Shown: positions 23,501 through 32,800, counted from the stretch's first letter. The stretch: DNA of 64,000 nucleotides from Symsagittifera roscoffensis (GCF_963678635.1 NC_087064.1:7849671-7913670); one strand, 5' to 3'. Notes: generated from the letters alone by a model not told the origin. A program made the numbers and translations.

Positions 23501-23827
23501 CAGGGTTCGCGCCGTCTTCTTCGATCTAGTGGCGGTTACGGTCAGACCTGCCAAGAGCATAGGGGGTATCAGATTCTGTTTTTCTCCCCCTGTCAGCGTT
23601 GCGCTATCTCCTTGCCCGCTCTCACCTGAACGACCTGCGCTCGTTAAAGAGGTCACCACTGCGCTGGCTCTCGACTTCACCACTCTCGGGTTCATGGCTC
23701 GACTTCCTGTTTTCCCTTTTAGTCGCTTCAGCCCTTTCCTGGCTCGTCTGTCAGGTAATTTCTTTGCAACATGCTGATCATCGGCACTGTCTTCTGTTAC
23801 TGACTCGGTCAGAACATCCGACTCCAT
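20549..23827 (-). CDS. ORF5 of the giant element: conserved protein of unknown function (~1092 residues)
   Basis: The first in-frame ATG is at 23827; the frame stays open upstream to about 23851 only through a non-ATG codon. It overlaps the end of ORF4 by 50 nt in a different frame. The N-terminal ~110 residues are Ser/Lys/Arg-rich and probably disordered; the rest looks globular and mostly helical. A C-terminal Cys/His cluster (CLHSSFCRNR, then LLPCCKPR) could bind metal. There is no signal peptide, transmembrane segment or furin-type site, so it does not look like an envelope protein. At least three other copies occur in the window (42286-45146, 48395-49345 minus; 57690-61300 plus), showing it is a regular component of the family. 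I do not recognise a known domain. Confidence 0.85.
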   Translation of the reverse strand: MESDVLTESVTEDSADDQHVAKKLPDRRARKGLKRLKGKTGSRAMNPRVVKSRASAVVTSLTSAGRSGESGQGDSATLTGGEKQNLIPPMLLAGLTVTATRSKKTARTLADTKLEMEVISQCGSGGLEDYRPSRINMAKLKLEGQLDVVEYSRITVPESVHMGDPAGGYVEMLKARNSARGHLMAWSEKRAMQEYLKGLTENSNFNRREYGTVMSSEANEIGLEKLLEISWRAALQKYFDETMNAPATVAAYLAHPCVRTDLQVRLAWCLMGIKKAEYEARNDSKSREQELELMEALRALISKDDSAIAWAKRKDALCFVRFVVDRIPTPVLGECIKIIRQKGVDCERNFLRALLELYQDMPLTVPSKESNDMESYRKLEEVRRYSNKELRVSRELIEAARGQKEFATLGKLKSFQYVSGIPGMAYNLFVNEEAREAYFDYEQVTVLNFWVERIKEIGMLMVEQPKLGIILEERVVEPSIPELKGQVSFDCGSWDGPLKTSLVVMWELMKPSWCPHPNAGLIWDMTADVMLERDDDASLHDLAMIHHLLAMRLTKKKSNPSTELSEEGTSSNWLKQGTCLAQHSGMEGHVCNLGHCLITLSEQHRQLARLYGRLSMSDKSAMELVADCHGVTDVNLITALGFCSMTSSIESLERLERAHELVTSLSVEIFPGALQTEQKIGGWREALENEMNLKDSEAYHRPTGSKYMVGSSSAPYCNSKYPTHMVVMDARTQQVLVDQLFSVPKCVRLARMSERSYDLLAKIFRAVPKRSEGELQDVVGEEFMRLNEGNVSEFQKQKASGALPTEFPTIEEKDDLHRILMEVEPLLGASGYRTRRNIVRTHGEYPCHCLAQTLWYPKRGNLILVWDVEELYSTGLPDQNQQVSIVVVSAMLAVRWLEANADTSEQETAVPTPEQLSNVKMSRELDLFRTTCKVLRIPKAIERIWSRQRLMPWFRAVMTSWMYKRAKRHMSRNTEAYQSFQLDIGPGAYKRAFLTHRNAVTTAVKRVAGTPCVTEDEKKEVLRADLERNVSLCLHSSFCRNREQKVNVDLLPCCKPRLLGQEGWGTARNSLDMLEKVLEDSDAEHQDGEMME

Positions 23828-26800
23828 GGAGCTCACTATTTTGGAGCTCACGCATGATGGGTTGGTTCAATCCCACCTTCATTATGGACTGCGTCCCATA
23901 TCGCCTTATCACGTCCCAAGATTTCTCCATGAAGTTTACTCGGCTCCAGATTGCTCCTGTCTTGCCTTCCAACTCCATTTGATATCTTTCCCATTCTTCT
24001 TCTGGTAATGTGCTGAGGAACGATATCTTCATTGACTCTTCGATTTTCCTCCTCCTTGGTGATTCATAAAGCAGTTTCTGCGGATCCCTGCTTCGGCACT
24101 CTCTAGCCTGGCTTATTGGGTCTATCGGAGATAGATCGGCCGACGCCTCCTTTGTAGGAGACATGAAGGACGATGGTGCCATTAGCAATAAACTCCCATC
24201 GACTTCCCCATCGTCGTCTTCACTGAACCGGTATTCTAGCAAGTCCCTTTCCAACGCTCCTAGATCGGTCTCTCCCGGTTTCTCCGTCTTACTTCCGGTC
24301 CCGTCATCGTTATCGTCCTGATCCATTAATTCATCGTCGTCCGCATCAGGTTTCGGCCTAGGTCCCGAGGGTCCTTGTCGCGCGTCTGTGCCCGAATCCG
24401 GCCGAGCCGGTACGGCCATGTCTCCTGCATGATAAAACAATTCATCATCGACCAGGAACTCTACCAACTCCTCGCCATGTGGGGCCAGGTCCTCTATCGT
24501 TATATATGAGCCTCCTCTGCTCTCCCTTGCCACCTCCAGCATCACCACTTTCGCTTCTCCTGACCATTTCAGTCTCGATAAGTCATCCGCGGAAGAATAT
24601 ACTTCGTTCCACGTTTCAGCCGAGACCTCTGGTCTCCTGGAGGGTAGTGCTTTGATCTTTTTCCTGCTCCAGGCATCGGGAAATGAGAAGTCGAACGTAT
24701 GCGCGGCAGCAACGTTCCAGCTGATAAAGCGCGGCTCCATCCCTCCACTCCACTTCAGCATTCTCTTCTCTGCGTCACGAGCTGCTCCATTACGAGGGGC
24801 AGTGATGGGAGATGTGACTCCCAACAACATCCTCCTTATCGGTGGATATCGATGGCATTGGTCCGGCAGCGGCCTGGACCCAGGAAGCCATGTTTGTTGA
24901 TTCTCTTTCGCATGGGCATAGGCTCCCGGCAATTGAGGTACTACCACAGCCTCTCCTGTATCTTTCACCACTGGTCTCAAATTCCAGAGTTTTGGGTTAA
25001 ACTGGATGTGGGAAAGATCCTCACGGCCCATTCGGCATTTGAAGTGGTTGTTGAAGTCCATCAACACCCAACCTGGCTCTGCTATTCTTCCGAATAGCCT
25101 ATCATCGCTAGCCAGCTTTCTCAGTTCACTCTGCTCTACCCAATTCAGCACGGAACAATCCACTACTGAGACCAGGTTGACGTACAACACTGAATTCCTG
25201 TACGCTTTAACTTGCACATCCGGGAACGCAAAGGACATCACCGGTCCATACACCACTGTGACGAATTCCCTCAGTCCGTGGACCAGAGCCAACGGATCAA
25301 TCCGCATCATGACAGCTAAGTCTGTTAGTAAGGGCATGCCACAATACTGCTTACATTCGCTTACGTTCGTCGCCACTTTGTCCTCTCCTGTGACGCTTCT
25401 GTTTTGTTGCAAGAGGTATTGAAGTAGGAGAGTCCTCCAGTCTTTCATCTTCTTGAGCGAGGCAGTTTCCAACTGTGCATTGAACTCACGACTGGGTCCC
25501 TGTAGTTGTTCAGGGTAACGCAATAGCACAAGTAAGTCTCCCAGTCGACCATAGGTCATGGCAATCAGAGTCAGGAGTCCATCCAATCTCAAATCGGCCA
25601 ATGCTTGGGTAAAGAGGTTTGCCGGTCCTTTCACAAAGTTTTCATGACCAAATGTCACGTATAAGGCTAGCACCAGGCCAATCGACAACTTCCTGATGTC
25701 TTTGACGAAACTCGAGATCAGGTTCCTAGATGCCCTCGGATAGCACGTCGATAGGAAAGATGGCGTCCATCCCACTCCCATTCCACCCAAGATAGCATCT
25801 GATCGTTCGTACTGTGCCTTTGTGGCCAGCACGTCAGCTTGGAACTTATCCAGCGACATCGTGTTTACGTCTTGCATCAGTTTCAACATCTTGCCTCCAG
25901 CCAACTCCCGGGCATTAAGTAGATTCTTCAGATACGCATGTATCTCTTTAATTATTGCCGGCGCATGCTCAAACGCGTCCTCACCCAAGGTGCACAGCCT
26001 CGGTGACAGGTACAACCATATATTGTTGTGTGGCTTCGTACGCAAAACCATTGCCATGAGGTCCTCCTCTGCTGACGTCATGTTCTTTCTGATCATCCTT
26101 CCCTGCTCATTCTCTGCCTGATCCATCTGTCTGAACCAGAGATCATCAGCCACCTGTTGTACTAATAGATGATCGTCACCTACCCCTGGTCTTAGCTTCA
26201 ATAATCTTGCGAAGTTGGACAGCTCCAACCCCAGAATTTCATCTAGCACCAACCGAGTTGTGCTACAATCTCTGAGCCCCTGTATGGCATTCGAGATGTC
26301 AGCCCAAACGGCGGGAAGCTCAGATCGGGACGGATAGTAATTGTCCGGGTCCACCACTCTGTTTGGGGCAGGAATTATCACGTTAAATATCCCCTCTGCT
26401 ATCGTCGTGACCATTGTGTACACAAATTGAAGGGGTTCAGGCAACGCAGCGTAGCCTGGTGACAATACGAAGATCACCTTCACCACATTCATGGTGAAAC
26501 GTTGTCTTGCTGCTGCCTCTACCTCGGCCATCGCCGAGAGCAGTGTCATTATCGCCTCCCCTATAATTTCGTTACTCGGGATCGATCCATCCGTCAGACG
26601 TGACAATAAGCCTCTGCTTTGTAGATGATCATTTGAGCCTGCAACCACTATTACCTGCGGCTCCATGCTGACCACTCTCCGTACACTTATCATCATGCCT
26701 ATCGCCTGTCCCCAGTCCAGTTTAGGCGCCGTTAAGAAAATCCCATCGGGCCAGAATAGAGAACGGGGCGTGTAGAGATAATCGGAGCCGGCCACAACCA

Positions 26801-27776
26801 GATATTTGGCAGCCTTCATGTCCAAGGGGTCATAAGCTGCAAAAAGGCCATCGCCTATTGGGGCCTTCAGGTTCCCGTATCTCTTATCGTCTCCAACCAC
26901 TGTTGTAGTTCGGGGGTAATCCCTCGAATACTCGCCCGGCGTCTGACCGGGTGGTTTAGCGAATTGTCTGTACATCTTGTGATGTTTGTTATTGGGCTTG
27001 TTCTCCGTCTGGAACTTGCCCTTGCGCACAGGTGGTGTCCTTTCCCGGGTCCTATCTCGAACGTCGGTGAGCGACCGGGTGTTTAAAGGTCCAAAGGTAT
27101 TGTCATGAGGTAATCCATCCAGGTCTACATGTCGGAGTGAGGTCGAGGAGCTGAATTTCTCCTGCTCTGCTAGCAGCCAATCCACACCCGGTATCCGATA
27201 AAGTCGAGACACTGTGGGACTTTCACCGCCAGTCATTCTCATCGCATCCTCCCGACACGTTAAGGTATTCATATTCAACTTCGCCGACATGTCCGTCTTA
27301 TACTGACCCCAATGACTAGGATCTGATCTATTCCAAAGCAGCCTGCTGCCTGATTCGATCCCCTCCGCTGGCACGGTACTTGTAGACGGTCCTGCTGTCG
27401 AAGCAGGATTTGTCGTGGCAGGCGAATCGTTCCTCCTAGACGCGGTCTGGGAGTTATTCCTGTTGTTCTGTTCCACCGATCTGCCGAGTCGGCTTCCAAT
27501 CGATTGCGGCCTGGGAGGAGGAGCAGTCCCCAGCCTGTCTCTCACGTTCGAGCTCGGAGCAACGGTTGCGGCTCCAACCGTTTCCGTTGCCAAGGGCCCT
27601 AGACGGTTGGCGAGGGATTCGGGCACGGTTGCCCTTATTCTACTCCCTCCGGTCGAATTGGTCCGAGCCAAAGAACCGGTCGCCCTCGACTCTTGCTCCG
27701 CTTCCCTCAATTGCGTCTGAAACACATCATTAATCCCCAATGCCTCCCTCGTTGGGTATTGAAGTGCACTCCATCT
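23778..27776 (-). CDS. ORF4 of the giant element: large protein with a degenerate SGNH-like region
   Basis: The frame opens just after a TAA at 27777-27779. It has no ATG until 27290, so residues before that would need frameshifting from ORF3 (a -1 shift within the ~70-nt overlap), non-ATG initiation or splicing. A Ser/Thr/Pro/Arg-rich N-terminal part is followed by a region at about 26830-26330. There VVAGSDYL and VVAGSNDHL sit about 50 residues apart, resembling blocks I and III of SGNH hydrolases, but the catalytic Ser and His are not convincing. The middle and C-terminal parts are unrecognised; near the end there is an acidic Asp/Glu stretch. Total is about 1,330 codons from the first open codon, or about 1,170 from the first ATG. 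A diverged copy is present at 54083-57631 on the plus strand. Confidence 0.8.
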   Translation of the reverse strand, partial: RWSALQYPTREALGINDVFQTQLREAEQESRATGSLARTNSTGGSRIRATVPESLANRLGPLATETVGAATVAPSSNVRDRLGTAPPPRPQSIGSRLGRSVEQNNRNNSQTASRRNDSPATTNPASTAGPSTSTVPAEGIESGSRLLWNRSDPSHWGQYKTDMSAKLNMNTLTCREDAMRMTGGESPTVSRLYRIPGVDWLLAEQEKFSSSTSLRHVDLDGLPHDNTFGPLNTRSLTDVRDRTRERTPPVRKGKFQTENKPNNKHHKMYRQFAKPPGQTPGEYSRDYPRTTTVVGDDKRYGNLKAPIGDGLFAAYDPLDMKAAKYLVVAGSDYLYTPRSLFWPDGIFLTAPKLDWGQAIGMMISVRRVVSMEPQVIVVAGSNDHLQSRGLLSRLTDGSIPSNEIIGEAIMTLLSAMAEVEAAARQRFTMNVVKVIFVLSPGYAALPEPLQFVYTMVTTIAEGIFNVIIPAPNRVVDPDNYYPSRSELPAVWADISNAIQGLRDCSTTRLVLDEILGLELSNFARLLKLRPGVGDDHLLVQQVADDLWFRQMDQAENEQGRMIRKNMTSAEEDLMAMVLRTKPHNNIWLYLSPRLCTLGEDAFEHAPAIIKEIHAYLKNLLNARELAGGKMLKLMQDVNTMSLDKFQADVLATKAQYERSDAILGGMGVGWTPSFLSTCYPRASRNLISSFVKDIRKLSIGLVLALYVTFGHENFVKGPANLFTQALADLRLDGLLTLIAMTYGRLGDLLVLLRYPEQLQGPSREFNAQLETASLKKMKDWRTLLLQYLLQQNRSVTGEDKVATNVSECKQYCGMPLLTDLAVMMRIDPLALVHGLREFVTVVYGPVMSFAFPDVQVKAYRNSVLYVNLVSVVDCSVLNWVEQSELRKLASDDRLFGRIAEPGWVLMDFNNHFKCRMGREDLSHIQFNPKLWNLRPVVKDTGEAVVVPQLPGAYAHAKENQQTWLPGSRPLPDQCHRYPPIRRMLLGVTSPITAPRNGAARDAEKRMLKWSGGMEPRFISWNVAAAHTFDFSFPDAWSRKKIKALPSRRPEVSAETWNEVYSSADDLSRLKWSGEAKVVMLEVARESRGGSYITIEDLAPHGEELVEFLVDDELFYHAGDMAVPARPDSGTDARQGPSGPRPKPDADDDELMDQDDNDDGTGSKTEKPGETDLGALERDLLEYRFSEDDDGEVDGSLLLMAPSSFMSPTKEASADLSPIDPISQARECRSRDPQKLLYESPRRRKIEESMKISFLSTLPEEEWERYQMELEGKTGAIWSRVNFMEKSWDVIRRYGTQSIMKVGLNQPIMRELQNSELHGVGCSDRVSNRRQCR

Positions 27777-29413
27777 TTAGTGAGCGCGATGGGGTCAGTC
27801 ATGCGCAGCATATTTTCGAGATCCAGGAGTCGCAATTCGCCAGGGTTGTTTCTCACTAGACTGCGGGTCATTTCATTCCACCGCGTCACGTTGCCATTCA
27901 TGAAATCTGCAGCTATGGTGCCCACCAAAGGATTTGGTGGTATCGTGCACAGGATCACGAGTTTGGGTCTGTACTTTTCTTTCAATTCGTTCAAGAGACA
28001 CACCAATAGAGGTTCCCACTTGTTCTCCGGAGTCACGGGGGCTCTCGAGACGTCATTGGTCCCCAGAATTATTATTAATGTATCCAAATGATCCTCGCTC
28101 TGGAACTCCATCATTTTGATGACTTGAGCCACTGAGGCTCCTCCAAAGGACAGAATGGTAGTATGACCATAGACGAAGATCTCATTCAGATCTCTCACCA
28201 AACTGTCTCCAATGATCAAATGGCGACTCCCTGGGGGAATTACTTGGTCGTTCGTGGCGGGGTTCCAGCTCATGTCATTCAGGCAGGCTCGAGGATGCTC
28301 GGCTGGCACTTGCGTGAACTGATGACGTGCCATCAGATTCTTCCTGATGTCTACCACGCGAGACTTCTCAAAGACTCCACCAGGCGCAGAACACGCTATC
28401 GTGCGGGTTGCTCGCTCCGAGCTATTTGATGAATGATCACGACGCTGGGAAGGAACGATCCTAGCCAGTGTCCGCTCAGTGCCTCTGTTGATCTCATCCA
28501 TCGCGGCTCTGGCCACTTGGTTAAATGATTCCTGAAATTGAGGAGCTAGATAGGTGTCAGAAGGGTCTGGTATCGTAAACCTCTGACTCGAAGCAGACGG
28601 TCGTGTCTGCTGAGGAGCCTCGGGCCCCCTTGATGCACGCAAATCCAGAACCTCAGGTCCTCTCGATGCGCACAGCTCCTGCGCTGTTGTCCTGGGGCGT
28701 GTGTCGTTAGATCCCTCCGAGGACCTCATGCTCGCCAGGATTTCCGGTGACACTTGGCTCACCATTCCCCTATACAGCTCCTTCAGGTGCTTTATCTCAT
28801 CCTCCTTGTAGGCCACCTGCAGATCTTCAAATTTCTTTTTCCATTCGTCTCTCTCCCGAGCTATGGCCCTGTACTCCTGAAGTTTGGCACACAGCTCACT
28901 CTGATCTCTCTCCTTCTTCTCCAGTGTCTCAATCGTCTCCGACGTCTGGATCTCTATCTCGCTCACTCTCACTCTCTTTAGGGGAGGAGCAGCTGTTGGA
29001 GAGTCGACAGAGTGTGACGGGCCTGGCCCATCACGTTGTCTCTTCGCTCCAATGAGTGGCTGCGCAGGTTGGACGGGCAAGGGCATCTCACCTAGCCGGT
29101 GGTCCCTTTGCTCACCTAGTCCTGGCTCACGAGCCAGGTCGTGGCCAGACATTTCTCCGCGCCTCCATCTCATCAATCGGTTTCGGCCTCTCTCGGCGGT
29201 CCCGGACTCACCGAAGGCCAACATCAACACGACTTCTGTAGGGCGATTCCCTCGACCCTCTCTTCCCAGTGCATTGAGGAGTGCGACCACAAACATCGCC
29301 AACCCCGGGTCTTCTCGTGTAAAATCACAATCGATCAGCCGCTGATAGATCTCGTCTAGAGTCGCTCCTAGACTCGCTGAGAGGAATTCCATGAGTTCGT
29401 TCGTGTCACCCAT
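27707..29413 (-). CDS. ORF3 of the giant element: coiled-coil protein with SGNH/GDSL hydrolase domain
   Basis: The first ATG is at 29413, giving 568 residues. The N-terminal half includes a Glu/Lys-rich coiled-coil stretch at roughly residues 165-220 and Ser/Arg-rich linkers. The C-terminal ~170 residues form an SGNH (GDSL) hydrolase. Block I is IIGDSLVRD (Ser404), block II SFGGAS, block III ILGTNDVS (Asn453) and block V KDGVHFN (Asp547, His550). All four signature residues are present, so the enzyme could be active, as an esterase or deacylase; the substrate is unknown. SGNH domains are known in ORF1 of some CR1/L2-type non-LTR elements, but I know of none as a standard part of Ty3/Gypsy. 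The 3' end overlaps the open ORF4 frame by ~70 nt. Confidence 0.85.
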   Translation of the reverse strand: MGDTNELMEFLSASLGATLDEIYQRLIDCDFTREDPGLAMFVVALLNALGREGRGNRPTEVVLMLAFGESGTAERGRNRLMRWRRGEMSGHDLAREPGLGEQRDHRLGEMPLPVQPAQPLIGAKRQRDGPGPSHSVDSPTAAPPLKRVRVSEIEIQTSETIETLEKKERDQSELCAKLQEYRAIARERDEWKKKFEDLQVAYKEDEIKHLKELYRGMVSQVSPEILASMRSSEGSNDTRPRTTAQELCASRGPEVLDLRASRGPEAPQQTRPSASSQRFTIPDPSDTYLAPQFQESFNQVARAAMDEINRGTERTLARIVPSQRRDHSSNSSERATRTIACSAPGGVFEKSRVVDIRKNLMARHQFTQVPAEHPRACLNDMSWNPATNDQVIPPGSRHLIIGDSLVRDLNEIFVYGHTTILSFGGASVAQVIKMMEFQSEDHLDTLIIILGTNDVSRAPVTPENKWEPLLVCLLNELKEKYRPKLVILCTIPPNPLVGTIAADFMNGNVTRWNEMTRSLVRNNPGELRLLDLENMLRMTDPIALTKDGVHFNTQRGRHWGLMMCFRRN

Positions 29414-29855
29414 TTCTTTTCGTGTTGATTCTTCTTGTCGTGTCGTGTAATTTCTTTCTGTCTCCTCTGATTCAGTGTTCAGTAAACAATTTTCGATCAA
29501 TCAAGATCTAAAAAACAGGTCGCGACTTAGAACCATCATTTTTGGATGCAACATCAATCAATTCTTTAAAACTCTCCATTGAAATTCTCTTCACAATTCT
29601 GATTTAAAATTTAGCACCAAGGTGGATCGTCCACCTTTATCTTTGTCAGAGTAGCACGAATAAACGCTGTCACCTTGATGACACAAACATAAAACATATC
29701 ATAACAATAACATAACATAAACACATAAACATCACACACCTATACTATCATATAAAAACCTAATCCCTAATACTGTACCTAAAGCCTAACCTAAAACTTG
29801 ACTCTAATTCTTATCGAGCAACTTAATAAAAACCACTTATCGCCGAGCGCAATTC
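29414..29855 (-). other. Spacer between pol and ORF3
   Basis: About 440 bp without a coding frame. On the plus strand it contains runs such as ACATAACATAAACACATAAAC. It could hold a splice acceptor or internal promoter for expression of the downstream ORFs, but I cannot identify one. Confidence 0.5.
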
Positions 29856-32800
29856 TTAGCATATGCTCAGATAGTATTTTTTATGTAAGTAAACCTCTAT
29901 GTCAGTCTCTGAAAATATCACATGCACAAGAGCGTACAACTCTCTCGGGTGTAGCTTCCCTCTATTGGGATCATAAACTGGCAACGAGAGAGAGGTCACA
30001 CCTCTCTCAACCAGGAAATCCCTAAGTCGAGTCAAGGCCAATACCAAGATCTCCGGATTCACGTGTTGCCTATCAGTAGCTTTCGTAACCAAAAAACACA
30101 AATATTTCCCTGGTATCTGTGATGCAACAGGGGGCAACGCTATCATTCCTCCTACACCCGGCCTCTGTTTCCACAAAAACTCGATATTCTTGTACTCTCT
30201 TTTAAAGTCGGCCGCTAGTGCTGTTTTGAAGCTTACGTCCGCAGTTATCGCTATGGCGCACGTGCGTTCCGTGAGTATGAAATCGCTGTCCGTTATAACG
30301 ATATTGTTCGAATAGTGGTTCGGGAGATCAAAATACGATTCAAAGATTCGTCCAAAAGGTGGTTTCTTAGCATTCTCGCCCTCTGTCTCTAGTTCTCCGG
30401 TTTCCCTTGCCGATTTCAATTTTTTTATTATGAGATTTTCGGTGTGGGTGAGTCCTACCCCCACTCCCCGGACAAAAATATCCATCGACGTCCCCGTCGA
30501 TCGCCCAAAGTCTAGGAGACCGAGGTTGGATTGTGGAACACGTAGAGGACCATCTGGGGCGACCCAGTTGGACTCGGTATTGTCATGACTGATGTATTTG
30601 ACGCCGTCTCTGTCGACGTCCTGAATCGTCAGGATCGTCTCTTTTGGATCTGTCGGCAGATCGTGGAGCCATTCGAGCACGCGCAAGTTTGTTAGTTCTT
30701 GCTCATGAGTCTGTTCCGCTTCTGGTTCGAACTCCACTTCCGGTTCTGATCGATCGTCGATCCAATCTTGATCCATATCGTTCACAAGGTCGATTTCTTC
30801 TAGCATCGCTACTTCGTCCAGCCCCACCAGCGAGTCTATGACATCACTCAATACTATCCGGTCTACAACGAAGTCCTCGCCATACGGATTGTATTTCTTC
30901 TGGTTTTTTCCCCTCTTACTTTGGCGTGTCTCCATAGTGAGCGGAAAGTCAGGCTGTATTCCTTTGTCAATTTCGGTTTGTTCCGGGCAATCCCAGTCTT
31001 CTTCGGCATAGGGTAGAGTTTCATCGTCCACCTCTACTCGCTCAGTCAACTCGAGATCCAGTGGTAGATCACAATTGTCCACCATCTCATTCCCGTCGTT
31101 CTTGTCGCGAGTACCCCTTTCATTCACTTCACAAGCAGGATCCACTATTAAATAGTCTCCCTCTTGCATGTCCGCTGGGATGCACCAATCCTCGGACGAG
31201 GCGTTGTGTGGTTTGATATTCTCGTAATGAGCCGCTCTTCCGGTGCTCAGCCGATAAAAACGACCTCCTTGATGCACCTCTGTTATCTGAAATGGACCAC
31301 GCCATTTCTTTAATAGTTTCTTGGTTCCTTTTGGTGGAACCACTTCCTGGAACACCCAGACGTAGTCGCCAACTGAGTAGGCTTTTGCATCGGCTGTCCT
31401 TTTATCAAACCTCCTTTTTTGTCTAATCTGCGCCTGTTGCGTATTCCTCCTGCATAAGTCATTGAGGTCCTGTTGTCTTCTAATAACGTCCCGCACGTAC
31501 GTTTGCGGTGCTGTCCTCTTCCCTTCATATTCAGGGTAGAAGAACGTTAACGGGAGTGCTTTTTCATGACCCGTCAGCATCATATGCGGACTTATTCCCG
31601 TGGTGGAATGCTCCGTGCTGTTGTAAGCACCCATCACTTGCGGCAAGTGCTTGTCCCAGTCATCCATATAGCGTGAGCAGTAGACTCTCAACATGGATAC
31701 CAGTGTGCGATTCTGCCTCTCGACTAGGCCATTCGTTTGCGGGTGATAAGTGGTCGAGTGGGCCTGCGCTACCTGCGACCTTTTCATTAACTCTTTCGTG
31801 AGATCACCTACGAATGCTTTGCCATTGTCCGATTGGAACGTGATGGGGCAGCCATGCCTTGCTATCCACACGTTTATCAAATGATCGCATGTTTCTTCTG
31901 CCGACGCTGTCATGCAGGGTGCTGCCTCCGCATACTTCGTAAAATGGTCGATCATTACCAGCACCTGATTATAGCCCGTTGCTGTCATGCAGATTTTCTG
32001 ATGATCAATTTGCACCACTTCGTTGAAACCTGACGATTCTATTGACTGTAGGGGGAACCTTAGTTTCCTGGGATCCTTTGCCCGTTGACAAGACAGGCAT
32101 GCGGCTATCCATTTCTCACAAGCCTTCTTCAATCCCGGCCATTCGAATCGTTTTTGTATCCTGTTATACACTTTGTCCACGCCTTGATGTCCCATCTGAT
32201 CATGTGAGCGAAAGAGCAATTCAGTCTGGTACAACTGTGGTAACACTATTGAATTGTATTTATAAAGGACCTTGTCCTCCTCCTTGCGCTTACAGGCTAC
32301 GATTCCGTCCTTATTCAGGTACAACAAGTCTTTCCTCTTCAGGTAAAATTGCTTCAGGATTTTGTAGCTGTCTTCTTCCAAGTCTCCCTTGTCAGGTGCT
32401 CCATTCTCGATCCATCTTTTCAGACTGCTCGTCATTCTATCATTTCGTTGAGCCCTCAGGAGATCCGACAGCCTGTACCTGGCTTTCAAATACGTCTTCA
32501 CCACGTTCATTTGCCCACTCATTATCTCCGGAGCATGAGCATCGTCCATCAACTTGACACACCATATCTTTTTCAAAGGCGTTGCTTCTTGCACAGATGG
32601 TTCCAGATTGGTACGGACGACCGTACCATGTGGCAGCAATCTGGTTGGGCGTTTTGAAACTGCTATCAGCTCGAGCTCGTCTGCGGCATTATCTACCACA
32701 GTGCCCTCTTCATCTGAGGTGTATCTGTCCCTGTCTGGATCCTGATGTGTTTCTCGGTCCAGCCCACGCTGCTTCCAGTCTACCAATAAGGAGTGGATTG

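Noticed and set aside
27290-27740. Start of ORF4 at 27740 and of ORF5 at 23851 and pol at 34436
   Set aside because: These codons are TTG, GTG and TTG. In a eukaryote the first ATG or a frameshift/continuation is more likely, so I used other starts or described open frames.
20549-29413. Envelope gene downstream of pol
   Set aside because: ORF3-5 have no signal peptide, hydrophobic fusion peptide, transmembrane anchor or furin-type site, so an Env role is not supported.
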